Shown: positions 1 to 9,589 of the stretch, in pieces
Layout: every line of letters begins with the position of its first letter
How positions within the stretch are numbered: the first letter of the stretch is position 1
Source of the DNA: Bacillota bacterium
Lineage (GTDB): Bacteria > Bacillota > Clostridia > Peptostreptococcales > Anaerovoracaceae
NCBI GenBank assembly: GCA_023415235.1
Contig: JAEZLP010000036.1
Span: 1 to 64,000, forward strand
Direction of reading: 5' to 3'
Length of the DNA: 64,000 bases
Position numbers and translations under genes: made by a program
Notes under the pieces: model-generated
Seen by the model: only the letters and a program-made list of their open reading frames with translations
Told to the model about the DNA's origin: nothing
The model's database searches: none

Positions 1-46
1 CGATAATGTTTTTCTTTCCCTCAGTAAGGGGATGTTTTCGAGCCAT
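1..46 (-). CDS. IS256-family transposase, N-terminal fragment (runs off left edge)
   Basis: A minus-strand start ATG at 44-46 follows a strong AGGAGG site (55-60 on the plus strand as its complement). The 15 readable residues are MARKHPLTEGKKNII. This resembles the N-terminus common in IS256-type transposases, which start MARK(K)HPLTEGKR/KNIIQ. Only these residues are available, so the family call rests on a short match. The DNA between this start and the gpsA stop would hold the terminal inverted repeat of the element. Confidence 0.55.
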   Translation of the reverse strand, partial: MARKHPLTEGKKNII

Positions 47-96
47 AAAAATAGCCTCCTATGAAATTTATTTTATCATAGAAAGCTATTTGATTC

Positions 97-120
97 CTTA
101 ATTTACAGACTTTTCTTCAC
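97..120. repeat. probable IS terminal inverted repeat next to gpsA
   Basis: The 17-nt string CTTAATTTACAGACTTT at 97-113 lies between the transposase start and the gpsA stop codon, where an IS256-type end is expected. The same 17 nt recur exactly on the opposite strand at 55569-55585. The exact outer edge of the element cannot be fixed because the other end lies outside the window. Confidence 0.4.
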
Positions 121-1127
121 GGGCCCAGTTCTTCCGTTTCGTGCTTTCTCTTCCTGCTCATCAAGCTGATCACCGCTTCTCTTGCATCAACGGTCTCGTT
201 GATTACGTGATAGATCTGTTCCGTGATCGGCATCTCAACGCCAACCTTCCGGGCCAGCTCATAGGCGGCTTCCGTGGTATAGATTCCTTCCACCACCATG
301 CCGACGCGTTTCGTCGCTTCGGAGGGTTTCATTCCTTCCCCGATCATGATGCCGCAGCGCCGGTTTCGGCTATGCATGCTGGTACAGGTTACAATGAGAT
401 CGCCGATTCCCGTCAGGCCGGAGAAGGTGCTGAGATTGGCGCCCAATTTAACGCCCAGCCTGGCAATCTCGGTGATACCGCGGGTCATCAGCGCTGCCTT
501 CGCATTGTCACCGTATCCCATACCGTCTGAGATCCCCGCTCCCAAAGCGATAATGTTTTTCAGCGCGCCGCCCAGCTCGACGCCGGTCACATCGGAATTG
601 GTATAGATTCTGAGTTGATCCGACATAAATACATCCTGGATATATTCGGCAAGCTCCTGTTCCTCCGAGGCGGACACCAAAGTGGTGGGCATTCCTCTTC
701 CCACTTCCTCTGCATGGGAGGGTCCCGATAAAACAACGTATTTTGCCTTTGGCAGCTTTTCAAAAGCGATTTCCGATAGCCGCTTCAGGCTCTTCTGTTC
801 GATGCCTTTGGCTACATTGACCAGCACCATATCGGGTTTCAGATAGGGCAGAGCGCCGTCCAGCGCGCTTCTGAAATGCTGTGCAGGGGCGGAAAACAAT
901 ACAACATCGGCTCCCTCCACCGCTTCCTCCACGGTATAAGAAACCTGAAGCAGGTCCGGAAGACCGACCTCCGGCAGGTATCTTTTGTTTTCTCTGTTCA
1001 TTTCCAGCTCTTTCAGATGCTGTTGATCCACGTCCCATATCTTAACGGTATGTCCGTTGCCGGAAAGACTGACGGAAAGGGCGGTGCCCCAGCTTCCTGC
1101 GCCGATCACGGCAATTTTCTCACTCAT
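117..1127 (-). CDS. gpsA: glycerol-3-phosphate dehydrogenase [NAD(P)+]
   Basis: A cytosolic 336-aa enzyme that interconverts dihydroxyacetone phosphate and sn-glycerol-3-phosphate, the backbone precursor for phospholipids. The N-terminal Rossmann motif GAGSWGTAL (residues 9-17), the conserved LSGPSHAEEV stretch and the GGALKNIIALGAGI segment with the catalytic Lys are all present. The length is normal. It is the last gene of a minus-strand operon, and its start overlaps the plsY stop by a few bases, so translational coupling is likely. PlsY uses the product of GpsA, so the pairing makes biochemical sense. The stop codon lies at the border of a probable insertion sequence, so the last few residues may have been altered by the insertion. 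Confidence 0.95.
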   Translation of the reverse strand: MSEKIAVIGAGSWGTALSVSLSGNGHTVKIWDVDQQHLKELEMNRENKRYLPEVGLPDLLQVSYTVEEAVEGADVVLFSAPAQHFRSALDGALPYLKPDMVLVNVAKGIEQKSLKRLSEIAFEKLPKAKYVVLSGPSHAEEVGRGMPTTLVSASEEQELAEYIQDVFMSDQLRIYTNSDVTGVELGGALKNIIALGAGISDGMGYGDNAKAALMTRGITEIARLGVKLGANLSTFSGLTGIGDLIVTCTSMHSRNRRCGIMIGEGMKPSEATKRVGMVVEGIYTTEAAYELARKVGVEMPITEQIYHVINETVDAREAVISLMSRKRKHETEELGP

Positions 1128-1726
1128 TTCTTTTCCTCCTGTTTTTTAAAGCTTACCTTTGGTTCTTCTCCCTTAATGAGTCTTTTGATATTCATTCTAT
1201 GCTTGAACAGAACCAGAGCTCCCATGATGGCAGCCACCGGCAGGTAAGCATGATTGAAGCAGTAGGCTGCAAAGGGAAACACGATAGCAGCTACGATAGA
1301 ACCAGCGGATATCCGCTTTGTCGTTACAAATAGAATTACCGCGGCGCCTAATTCAATCAATCCCAGCATCGGCTCCAGCGCAAGGGCAACTCCAAAACCC
1401 GTGGCAATCCCCTTTCCGCCGCGAAATCCGAATACCATAGGCCAGATATGGCCGACAAAGACTGCAAGGCCGCATATCAAAGCAGTTTCCTGCCCACCTA
1501 TGTATCTGCCCAGAAGCACGGCTGCGATTCCTTTTAATATATCGATGGCAAGAGTGGCGGCTGCGGCCTTTTTCCCTAAAACACGCAGAACATTGGTCGT
1601 TCCTGCATTGCCGCTGCCCTTTTCCCTGATATCAACTCCCATCGCCCTTCCGATGAGGATAGCAGGCGAAATATTACCCAGAAAATAGGATAATACGATT
1701 GCTATGACTGGAAAAATATTACTCAT
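1124..1726 (-). CDS. plsY: acyl-phosphate:glycerol-3-phosphate acyltransferase
   Basis: A 200-aa integral membrane enzyme that transfers an acyl group from acyl-phosphate (made by PlsX) to glycerol-3-phosphate, the first step of phospholipid synthesis. About five hydrophobic segments are visible, and the family motifs GSGNAGTTNVLR and GFRGGKGIATGFG are intact. The start MSNIFPVIAI was chosen because AGGAGAG lies just upstream; a longer reading frame would begin inside der without a binding site. The start overlaps the der stop by 8 bp and the stop overlaps the gpsA start. plsX lies upstream in the same gene string, so both halves of the PlsX/PlsY pathway are present. Confidence 0.95.
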   Translation of the reverse strand: MSNIFPVIAIVLSYFLGNISPAILIGRAMGVDIREKGSGNAGTTNVLRVLGKKAAAATLAIDILKGIAAVLLGRYIGGQETALICGLAVFVGHIWPMVFGFRGGKGIATGFGVALALEPMLGLIELGAAVILFVTTKRISAGSIVAAIVFPFAAYCFNHAYLPVAAIMGALVLFKHRMNIKRLIKGEEPKVSFKKQEEKK

Positions 1727-3044
1727 TACTGTCCTCTCCTTTTTCTCGAAACACAAACTTGATCGATGTTCCTTCAAATCCGAAGCCTTCTCTGATTTTA
1801 TTTTCCAAGTATCTGGCATAGGAGAAATGCATCAGCTCTCTGTCGTTGATTTTAAACGAGAACAAAGGAGGCTTAACTCCTACCTGAGTCGCATAGTATA
1901 TCTTAAGTCTCTTTCCCTTGTCGGACGGCGGCTGTTTCATCATGGTCGCATCTGCGATCAGGCTGTTCAGCTGTCCGGTAGGTACTCTGAGCGCCCGCTT
2001 TTCCGAAACGAATTTCACCATATCGATGACATTGTTCAGTCTTTGCTTTGTCAGGACGGAAATAAACACGGTAGGGGCATAGGACATGAACGTCAGCTCC
2101 TGAGCGATCTCCTTCTGATATTCTTTCATGGTATTGGTCTCTTTTTCAATGAGATCCCACTTGTTTACCACGACAACGATGCCTTTCCCCGCCTCATGGG
2201 CGATTCCGGCGATCTTCTTGTCCTGATCCGTAACCCCTTCCTGCGCGTCAATCATCAGCAGCGCTACGTCGCACCGTTCAATTGCGGCAATGGCTCTGAT
2301 TACACTGTATTTTTCGATATCTCCCGTGACCTTGCTCTTTCTTCTGATTCCGGCTGTATCGATGAGAATATACTTATCCTCTCCCTGGGTAAATGGCGTG
2401 TCGATAGAGTCCCTGGTCGTGCCGGCGATATCGCTGACGATAACCCGCTCCTCTCCCAGGAGGGCGTTGATCAGAGAGGATTTCCCCACGTTGGGTTTTC
2501 CGATCACCGCTATTTTGATGGTGTCGTCCTCCTCATCCTCTTCCGCAAAGGGCAGCTTCTCAACGATCAGGTCAAGGACATCCCCAAGATTATACATATT
2601 CGCGGCGGAGATTGGGATGGGGTCACCCAGACCCAGCTCATAAAAATCATAAAAATCGTCCGGAAGCTTTGGTGAATCAATCTTGTTTACCACAAGGATG
2701 ACTTCCTTCCCCGTTTTCATCAGCATGCTGCCTACTTCCCGGTCAGAGGCTGTCAGGCCATCCTTGCCGTCGACCATAAACAATATGACATCCGCCGTAT
2801 CCATGGCGATTTCAGCCTGGGTTCTCATTTGTGATAAAATGACATCGGTAGAGTCCGGCTCAATCCCCCCCGTATCAATGAGGGCAAAGAGTTTGCCTCT
2901 CCATTCTGCTTCCGCATAAATTCTGTCTCTGGTGACGCCCGGTGTATCTTCCACAATTGATACCCGTCTCCCCACCACTTTATTGAAAAAAGTTGATTTG
3001 CCGACATTGGGCCTTCCAACGACGGCTACGATCGGCTTTGACAT
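1719..3044 (-). CDS. der: ribosome biogenesis GTPase Der (EngA)
   Basis: A 441-aa protein with two tandem GTPase domains and a C-terminal KH-like domain. It acts in maturation of the 50S ribosomal subunit. The two G1 motifs are GRPNVGKS (residues 10-17) and GKPNVGKS (near residue 182). Each domain also has a DTPG/DTAG motif and an NKxD motif (NKID, NKWD). The start MSKPIVAVVG is preceded by AGGAGAG at good spacing; an in-frame ATG 18 bp upstream lies inside ftsY and lacks a site. The gene overlaps plsY downstream and follows ftsY after a 10-bp gap. Confidence 0.96.
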   Translation of the reverse strand: MSKPIVAVVGRPNVGKSTFFNKVVGRRVSIVEDTPGVTRDRIYAEAEWRGKLFALIDTGGIEPDSTDVILSQMRTQAEIAMDTADVILFMVDGKDGLTASDREVGSMLMKTGKEVILVVNKIDSPKLPDDFYDFYELGLGDPIPISAANMYNLGDVLDLIVEKLPFAEEDEEDDTIKIAVIGKPNVGKSSLINALLGEERVIVSDIAGTTRDSIDTPFTQGEDKYILIDTAGIRRKSKVTGDIEKYSVIRAIAAIERCDVALLMIDAQEGVTDQDKKIAGIAHEAGKGIVVVVNKWDLIEKETNTMKEYQKEIAQELTFMSYAPTVFISVLTKQRLNNVIDMVKFVSEKRALRVPTGQLNSLIADATMMKQPPSDKGKRLKIYYATQVGVKPPLFSFKINDRELMHFSYARYLENKIREGFGFEGTSIKFVFREKGEDSNE

Positions 3045-3054
3045 AGCTTCTCTC

Positions 3055-3948
3055 CTATTCAAATATTGCTTCGGCGAATTCGGCAGGGTCGAATTCTTTT
3101 AAATCATTTATACCCTCTCCTACTCCGATAAACTTCACGGGCATCTGGAATTCATCCGATATGGTAATTACGATCCCGCCCTTTGCGGTTCCGTCCAGCT
3201 TTGTAAGCACGATTCCTGTAATATCAGTGATCTCACCGAACTCCCTTGCCTGGGAAACCGCATTTTTCCCCGTTGCTGCATCCAATACTAAAAGTGTTTC
3301 CCTGTGGGCCTCCGGGTATTCCCGCTCAATGACTTTATTCATCTTTGAAAGCTCAGCCATCAGGTTCTTCTTTGTCTGAAGTCTTCCGGCCGTATCGCAG
3401 ATCAGTACATCCGTATTTTTCGATTTGGCGGACTGAATCGAGTCAAAGATTACAGCGGAAGGATCCGCTCCCTCCTGATGACGGATTACATTGACGCCGA
3501 TCCGGTTTCCCCATACCTCCAGCTGTTCGCTGGCTGCTGCGCGAAAGGTGTCCGCTGCGGCCAGAAGGACAGTCTTGCCTTCATTTTTACATTTATTGGC
3601 AATCTTGGCGATTGAGGTGGTTTTCCCTCCGCCGTTGACTCCGATCATCAGAATGATCAGCGGGGTTTCACGGTTGAGCTTATGGGCTTCTCCCTTGTCG
3701 ATCAACTCTTTGACGATGTTCTTGATCTGAGTCTTGACGCCCTCGGGATCTCTTATGTTGAGCTTCTTAATATCCTCTCTCAGCCTTCCGATGATTTTCA
3801 TAGTGGTATCCATGCCGATGTCGGAGGTGATCAGCACCTCCTCCAGCTCATCCAGCATTTCTTCATCTATTTCAGGCCTCATGAAGATCACGTCTTCAAT
3901 TTTTTCCTGCAGCCGTCCGAAGAAGGACTTCTTCATTCCAAAAGCCAT
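3055..3948 (-). CDS. ftsY: signal recognition particle receptor FtsY
   Basis: A 297-aa SRP-type GTPase that docks SRP-ribosome complexes at the membrane for co-translational insertion of membrane proteins. It has the four-helix N domain, the P-loop GVNGGGKTTSIAK, the DTAGR motif, TKLDGTAKGG, and the closing GVGEGINDLKEFDPAEF segment typical of FtsY. There is no long acidic A domain, which is common in Gram-positive FtsY. It lies directly downstream of smc, as in many Firmicutes. The P-loop has GGGKT where GVGKT is usual, a conservative change. Confidence 0.95.
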   Translation of the reverse strand: MAFGMKKSFFGRLQEKIEDVIFMRPEIDEEMLDELEEVLITSDIGMDTTMKIIGRLREDIKKLNIRDPEGVKTQIKNIVKELIDKGEAHKLNRETPLIILMIGVNGGGKTTSIAKIANKCKNEGKTVLLAAADTFRAAASEQLEVWGNRIGVNVIRHQEGADPSAVIFDSIQSAKSKNTDVLICDTAGRLQTKKNLMAELSKMNKVIEREYPEAHRETLLVLDAATGKNAVSQAREFGEITDITGIVLTKLDGTAKGGIVITISDEFQMPVKFIGVGEGINDLKEFDPAEFAEAIFE

Positions 3949-4069
3949 ACTATTTTCCTTTCCTTTGTATATTTTAATCCGGTTGGTTCTTTTCCATCAG
4001 GTCGTTTTATGGATTGTGAAGGTCAATTTCGAGAAAAACATCGGAGCAGTTTTTCGAGAAATTTTCCTA

Positions 4070-7000
4070 TTACAACTCGAAGGCGTCCCCCAGCTTCAGG
4101 GAAATGATCTTGGATACTCCCTGTTCCGGCATCGTCACCCCGTACAACACGTCTGCGTATTCCATGGTCGCCTTCTGATGGGTTACCAATGCAAACTGGA
4201 TCTCGTTGAAATTGGTCAGATACCTTGCAAATCTGTCGATGTTGGCGTCATCCAGAGCGGCCTCCACCTCGTCCAAAATGCAGAACGGGGTTGGTTTCGC
4301 CTTGAGGACTGCGAACATCAGCGCAATGGCGGTCATGGTCTTCTCTCCACCCGACATCAGGTTGATATTCTGCAGCTTCTTTCCGGGTGGTTGTGCTACA
4401 ATTTCTATTCCACATTCCAGAGGATTATTCTCGTCTTCCAGCCTTAATTCGGCGGCTCCGCCTCCGAACAGCTCCGTAAACGCATTTTCAAAATTCAGGA
4501 CAATCTTGTCAAAGCTTTCCTTAAAGCTCTGCTTGATGGTTCTATCCATGTCGTCTATGATCTGTTTCAGCGAGTTCATAGCGCTGAGGATGTCATTTCT
4601 CTGCTCAGTAAGGAACTGATACCGTTCGCTGACCGATTCATACTCCTTGATTGCTCCGACGTTTACCTCTCCCAGCTCCTTGATCCGGTTCTTTATCTCC
4701 TTGCTTTCCTTCAGGGCAGCTGCTAAGTTGAAATCCTTTTTCTTGAACTCAATCGCCTGAAGGTAAGAAATTTCAAATTCATCCCAGAGCTTGTCCTTGT
4801 AGGAGTCAAGCTGGGTCTCGTATTTCGCCTGTTTGATCTCCAGCTCATACTTCTGGTTCTGGTAACCGGTAAGAATACCGTCCATTTCATCCTTTTTCCG
4901 CGTGATCTCATCCAAATACTTCGAGACGGTTTCCTTTTCCTCCTGGATTTCTTTCAGATACCGTTCAATGGCCTCTTTCTCCGCTTCCATGGATCTGATT
5001 TCATTTTCAAGACTGGTGTCACCGCTGAGAAGCTCCAGCTTTTCCGCTTCCAATGCCTGGATCGCAAGCTCTTTATTCTGCTTGTCCCTGACAAGCTCCT
5101 TCTGATATTCTTCTATTCTTGCAAGGAGCTCATCGACATGGTTTTTCTGGCTCTCCGCAGTTCCCACAGCGATTCGCGCCTTGGTAATCTCTTCATTGAC
5201 CGCTTCCAGCCGGATCTTTCTTTCCTCGTATTGGGCAAGCCCGGTGTCCGCCATCCGTTCAATCTTTGCAATTTCCTCAGAGGATTTTTGGACAACCGCC
5301 TTGATCTGATCAATCATGGCCTCGGAGGATTTCTTTTCCGATTCGATATTGTCTAATTCCTTTTGATGTTTTTCATCGGAAAGCTTCAGATCGGCAAGCT
5401 GCCTGTCCATAGCTTCCATGGCGTTTTCTCTGGAAAGCAGCTCTAATTCCTTTTCCCGATGTTCCCTGTCTGCTTTCTGGATCTGTTCCTGAACCTGAAG
5501 AAGCTCCCTTCGCAGTTCTTCCAGTTCCTTGTCCCCGGATTCTTTAGCCTGTTCCATGGCCGAAAGCTTCTCACCAAGCTGTTTGGCTTCCGTCTTTCGT
5601 TCCAGGAGATTGGCCGTATTGTTGCGGAAGGTCCCTCCGGTGATCGCTCCGCCGGAGTTGATGACTTCTCCCTCCAGGGTCACAAAACGCAGTCCGCTGC
5701 GATCGGAAGTCTTGGACAGCTTTACTGCATGGTCCAGGGTATCCACCACGATAACCCTTCCCAGAAGATATTCCATTACCTTCTGATATTTGGAATCAAA
5801 TTTTACACACTGGACTCCGAATCCCTTGAAGCCTTCGGCTTTGGCCATTCGCTGATCATAGTTCGGATTGGTGTCTCGCATGCTTTTAATTGGCAGAAAA
5901 GTAAGTCTGCCGGCCTTATTCTGCTTCAGCTGTCCGATGGCCTTCTGAGCGCTGCTGTCATCCTCACAGACAATATTCTGGAGAGCGGCACCCAGCGCGG
6001 TCTCAATGGCGGTCTCATATCCCCGCGGCACCTCGATCAGTTCGGCTACGACGCCGTTGATCCCCGGCAGATTTGATTTCATGATAAACTTTACTGCATT
6101 ATTATATCCCTCATAGGAGCTTTCCATTTCTTCAATCATCTTTTTCCTTGTGGAAATCTGCCCGATTGAGATTTTCAGTTCTTCAAGCTCCCTTGCCAGC
6201 TTCTTCTCCTTGAATACGCCCTCGTTGTATTTCTGCTTGAGCGCCTGACTCTCCTCCTCCATTTGAGCAAAGAGGTTTTTCAGGGAAGCCAGCTCTTTTT
6301 TCGCATTTTCATACTGTTCCGTCAGCTCTCTGTAGTTCGCTCCGCCGCTTTCCTTCTCGGTCAGGATTTGTTCCTTCCTTTTGTCCAGCGTGTTCTGGAG
6401 ACTCAAAAGACTGTTGATTTCACTGTTTTTATTGCTGATCGTGCTGTGCAGCTCGTAGATCCTGTTCTTCTGAGCGTCGATCTGTTCCGCGTCCGCACTG
6501 AGAGCCGCGGTGATCTCCGTGTAATTCTTGATCTTTTCCGCCAGATCCGCTTCAAGAATCCCAAGCTCCTCATCGATCCTTCTCTTGGCAGCATACTGCT
6601 CTTTTGCGTTTTCTGCTTCTTTCTCCAGCTTTGTTTCGATAACGGCAAGCTCTTCCGTCAGTCTTTCCTTATCCTTGTCTATAGTAGAAAGCTTTTCCCG
6701 GTTCAACTGGTTCTGGTTGACCAGAGTATTGATTTTTTCAACGCTAAGAAGAAGCCGATCCCTTGTTTCATTGCCAAGAGCCCCCAGCTCCTCGTTCCGG
6801 TTTCTTTGTTCAATGATCTCCGTATCAAGAGACGACTTGTCTTCCTTTAAGTCATCAATCTGACTTGCAAGCTCCGCCAGATCATCTTTTATGTACTCGT
6901 TTTTCAGCTCGATATTTTCAATATTCTTTAAGGTGACATTAATTTCAAGTTCTTTGTATTTGTCACGCAACACCAGGTATTCCGACGCTTTTTCGCTGTC

Positions 7001-7621
7001 TTCCTTCAAGCCGTCGATTCTGGATTCAATTTCAGTAATGATGTCATTGACACGCTCCAGATTTGCATTGGTGGACTCCAGCTTGCGTTCCGATTCGGCT
7101 TTTTTCGTTCTGTATTTCACGATGCCCGCCGCTTCCTCAAAGATTTCTCTTCTGCTCTCCGGCTTATTGCTGACAATGTCAGCAATCTTTCCCTGTCCGA
7201 TCAGGGAATACCCGTCTACGCCGATCCCGGTATCCATGATCAGCTCCCGAATGTCCCTCAGCCTGCAGGGGTTGTTGTTGATGGCATATTCGCTTTCGCC
7301 GGAACGATACATCCTTCTGGTAATGGCTACCTCGGCATAGTCGATGGGAAGAATCCCGGTGCTGTTGTCAATGACCAGGGTTACTTCGGCCATTCCCCTA
7401 GATTTTCTGCTTGCCGTCCCCGCAAAAATGACCTCTTCCATTTTACCGCCGCGAAGCATTTTGGGGCTCTGCTCACCCAGCACCCACCGGATGGCGTCGG
7501 AAATATTACTTTTGCCGCTGCCGTTTGGTCCCACAATACAGGTAATCCCTTCATGAAACTCAATGCTGACAGGATCGGCAAAAGATTTAAAACCATGCAT
7601 CTCTATTCTCTTAAAATACAA
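4070..7621 (-). CDS. smc: chromosome partition protein SMC
   Basis: A 1183-aa structural maintenance of chromosomes ATPase that, with ScpA and ScpB, compacts and segregates the chromosome. It has the N-terminal Walker A GPNGSGKSN, long coiled coils on both sides of a central hinge (around residues 500-680), the C-terminal signature MSGGEK and Walker B CILDEVEAALDDA. The start is taken as TTG at 7621 because this gives the family-typical N-terminus (M)YFKRIEMHGFKSF and has GAGGTGG just upstream. An ATG 78 bp further upstream lies within rnc and would add an atypical basic tail. The start overlaps the rnc stop by about 11 bp, the conserved rnc-smc-ftsY arrangement. Confidence 0.96.
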   Translation of the reverse strand: MYFKRIEMHGFKSFADPVSIEFHEGITCIVGPNGSGKSNISDAIRWVLGEQSPKMLRGGKMEEVIFAGTASRKSRGMAEVTLVIDNSTGILPIDYAEVAITRRMYRSGESEYAINNNPCRLRDIRELIMDTGIGVDGYSLIGQGKIADIVSNKPESRREIFEEAAGIVKYRTKKAESERKLESTNANLERVNDIITEIESRIDGLKEDSEKASEYLVLRDKYKELEINVTLKNIENIELKNEYIKDDLAELASQIDDLKEDKSSLDTEIIEQRNRNEELGALGNETRDRLLLSVEKINTLVNQNQLNREKLSTIDKDKERLTEELAVIETKLEKEAENAKEQYAAKRRIDEELGILEADLAEKIKNYTEITAALSADAEQIDAQKNRIYELHSTISNKNSEINSLLSLQNTLDKRKEQILTEKESGGANYRELTEQYENAKKELASLKNLFAQMEEESQALKQKYNEGVFKEKKLARELEELKISIGQISTRKKMIEEMESSYEGYNNAVKFIMKSNLPGINGVVAELIEVPRGYETAIETALGAALQNIVCEDDSSAQKAIGQLKQNKAGRLTFLPIKSMRDTNPNYDQRMAKAEGFKGFGVQCVKFDSKYQKVMEYLLGRVIVVDTLDHAVKLSKTSDRSGLRFVTLEGEVINSGGAITGGTFRNNTANLLERKTEAKQLGEKLSAMEQAKESGDKELEELRRELLQVQEQIQKADREHREKELELLSRENAMEAMDRQLADLKLSDEKHQKELDNIESEKKSSEAMIDQIKAVVQKSSEEIAKIERMADTGLAQYEERKIRLEAVNEEITKARIAVGTAESQKNHVDELLARIEEYQKELVRDKQNKELAIQALEAEKLELLSGDTSLENEIRSMEAEKEAIERYLKEIQEEKETVSKYLDEITRKKDEMDGILTGYQNQKYELEIKQAKYETQLDSYKDKLWDEFEISYLQAIEFKKKDFNLAAALKESKEIKNRIKELGEVNVGAIKEYESVSERYQFLTEQRNDILSAMNSLKQIIDDMDRTIKQSFKESFDKIVLNFENAFTELFGGGAAELRLEDENNPLECGIEIVAQPPGKKLQNINLMSGGEKTMTAIALMFAVLKAKPTPFCILDEVEAALDDANIDRFARYLTNFNEIQFALVTHQKATMEYADVLYGVTMPEQGVSKIISLKLGDAFEL

Positions 7622-8306
7622 ATGTGCCACCTCGCTCCAATGCTTGTTTTGCCGCTTGCTGCTCCGCTTCCTTCTTGCTTCGTCCGGACCCGCTGCCAAT
7701 TACATTTCCCTGGAAAATCAGGTTGGCGTAGAAGGTCTTGTCATGGTCGGGTCCTTCCTCTCTCTCTATGACGTAGGCAATATCAGCATCCCCGTGGGCC
7801 TGCAGCTTTTCCTGAATCTCGGTCTTGTAATCCGTGTGGAGCTTGCCTGATATCGCATCCTCGATCAGTTCTGAAAAGGTTTGTATCACATATTCACAAA
7901 CCTTATCCCAGCCGCCGTCGAGGTAGATCGCTCCGATTACCGCTTCCATAGCATCGGCGATAATGGACCCTCTCTTTCTTCCCCCGCTGTTCTCTTCTCC
8001 TTTTCCAAGCCGCAGATAATCTCCGATGGATATCTTTGCACCACAGGAGGCAAGGGATCGTTCACAGACAATGACTGCCCTAATCTTGGTCAGCTCTCCT
8101 TCTTCCATATTGCCCAACCTGTTGTAGAGATAATCACTGATTACCGCATCGAGAATGGCATCTCCAAGGAATTCCAGTCTCTCATTATTTCCGGTCTGCG
8201 ATGATTTCCCTTCATTAATATAGGAACTGTGAGTCAAAGCATTTCTCAGCAGATTCACATTCTGAAACTCATATTGAATTATTTTTTGAAAATCTAATTC
8301 ATTCAC
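7611..8306 (-). CDS. rnc: ribonuclease III
   Basis: A 231-aa double-strand-specific endoribonuclease that processes rRNA and some mRNAs. The catalytic signature NERLEFLGDAILDAVISDYLY is intact in the N-terminal domain, the second acidic cluster DAMEAVIGAIYLDGG follows, and the C-terminal third is a double-stranded RNA-binding domain ending near KKEAEQQAAKQAL. The length is normal. It overlaps plsX upstream and smc downstream, so the three genes are probably co-transcribed. Confidence 0.96.
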   Translation of the reverse strand: MNELDFQKIIQYEFQNVNLLRNALTHSSYINEGKSSQTGNNERLEFLGDAILDAVISDYLYNRLGNMEEGELTKIRAVIVCERSLASCGAKISIGDYLRLGKGEENSGGRKRGSIIADAMEAVIGAIYLDGGWDKVCEYVIQTFSELIEDAISGKLHTDYKTEIQEKLQAHGDADIAYVIEREEGPDHDKTFYANLIFQGNVIGSGSGRSKKEAEQQAAKQALERGGTFVF

Positions 8307-9315
8307 TGATTATTATTTCCTCCAATTCAAGTACGGAATTCTGTATGATTTGAACCACGTTGGTTTCCGCATATGGGATCCCTTTTAAGATTGCATTTTT
8401 CACAGCATTTGAGTTGGAGGAGCCGTGGATTTTTATCAAAGCGCCTTTCACTCCAAGGATGGGGGCTCCGCCGTATTCCGAATAGTCAAATTCCGATTTC
8501 AGCTCCTTGAGCTTGCCGGACAGAAGCAACGCTCCCATCTTGGGAATTGCCCCGGCTGTAAACTTCTGCTTTAATAGCTTAAGTATACCCAAGGCTAGGC
8601 CTTCGGTCAGCTTGAGAATAATGTTCCCCACGAAACCGTCGCAAACGATGACATCGCATTCTCCCTTGGGGAGGTCCCTGGCTTCCACGTTGCCGGTAAA
8701 GTTGAGGCTGCTCTTGGACAGCAGCTCATATGCCGCTTTAATAACGGTCGTCCCCTTGGTCTCCTCGGTTCCGATATTGACCAGACCCACAGCAGGCCTG
8801 CTTACGTTCAAAACCTTTTCCATATAGATGCTTCCCATGGTGGCAAACTCCAAAAGATTGTTGGGTTTGCACTCGGAATTCGCCCCCGAATCCACCAGAA
8901 GGGATATCCCGCCTTTTTCCAGAGTCGGATAAGTGCTGGCGATGGCCGGTCTGTCGATTCCCTGAATCCGGCCCAAAATAAAAAGACCCGCCGCCATGAT
9001 GGCTCCTGTATTTCCGGCTGAAATAAACAAATCAGCTTCTCCGTTCTTGATCATATTGATGCCCTTTACCATGGAGGAATCGGTCTTGGTTCTTACTGCC
9101 TTCACCGGAGCGTCATCGTTGCTAATTACTTCTTCGGCGTGAACCACTGAGATCTTGTCCATTTTGTATTTATACTTTGCCAGTTCGTTGTGAATTCTGG
9201 TTTCGTCTCCCACGAGAATGATCTGGTGTTCCATCAAAGCGGATGCTTCCACCGCGCCTTTGACGATCTCCGCAGGCGCATTGTCGCCGCCCATACCATC
9301 CAAAACTATTTTCAT
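8299..9315 (-). CDS. plsX: phosphate acyltransferase PlsX
   Basis: A 338-aa enzyme that makes acyl-phosphate from acyl-ACP, feeding PlsY in phospholipid synthesis. It has the typical start MKIVLDGMGGDNAP, and the conserved segments SAGNTGAIMA, LLVDSGANSECKP and VCDGFVGNI. TAAGGAGG lies upstream of the ATG at ideal spacing. In many Firmicutes plsX is preceded by rpmF and followed by fabD, fabG and acpP. Here rpmF is absent upstream and rnc follows directly, with an overlap. Confidence 0.95.
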   Translation of the reverse strand: MKIVLDGMGGDNAPAEIVKGAVEASALMEHQIILVGDETRIHNELAKYKYKMDKISVVHAEEVISNDDAPVKAVRTKTDSSMVKGINMIKNGEADLFISAGNTGAIMAAGLFILGRIQGIDRPAIASTYPTLEKGGISLLVDSGANSECKPNNLLEFATMGSIYMEKVLNVSRPAVGLVNIGTEETKGTTVIKAAYELLSKSSLNFTGNVEARDLPKGECDVIVCDGFVGNIILKLTEGLALGILKLLKQKFTAGAIPKMGALLLSGKLKELKSEFDYSEYGGAPILGVKGALIKIHGSSNSNAVKNAILKGIPYAETNVVQIIQNSVLELEEIIISE

Positions 9316-9543
9316 TGGGTAACCTCCTTAGATCATCCATTTGTATCAGATATTTTTAATTTGTGAACTCTTTTGAAGCATCATGCATCTTACAATATAA
9401 CACATAATACCTGTAAATGCAATTCTTACCCAAGTGCCATGCCGTCCCGCGTCTTTGCACAAAATCGGGTATTGCGCGCCAAGGTCTCCGTGCCGCAGAT
9501 TGCGGAGAACAGGCAAATCCGGCCGGAAGGCAACGAAAAGAAT

Positions 9544-9565
9544 AAGCATGCCATCCGGCATGCTT
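9544..9565 (-). terminator. intrinsic terminator after the antiporter remnant
   Basis: Perfect 9-bp inverted repeat AAGCATGCC/GGCATGCTT with a 4-nt loop. On the minus strand it is followed by ATTCTTTTC. It lies just past the degenerate antiporter gene and upstream of plsX. Confidence 0.6.
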
Positions 9566-9589
9566 TTCCTACGAAAATCGAATTGATAC

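Noticed and set aside
2290..2919. Long plus-strand reading frames opposite der and smc
   Set aside because: They mirror the coding strand of well-conserved genes, lack binding sites and have no family features.
9346..9589. Continuation of the antiporter frame to about 159 residues
   Set aside because: After GDATEQ the translation is basic and unlike any membrane protein, and it reads through a terminator hairpin.
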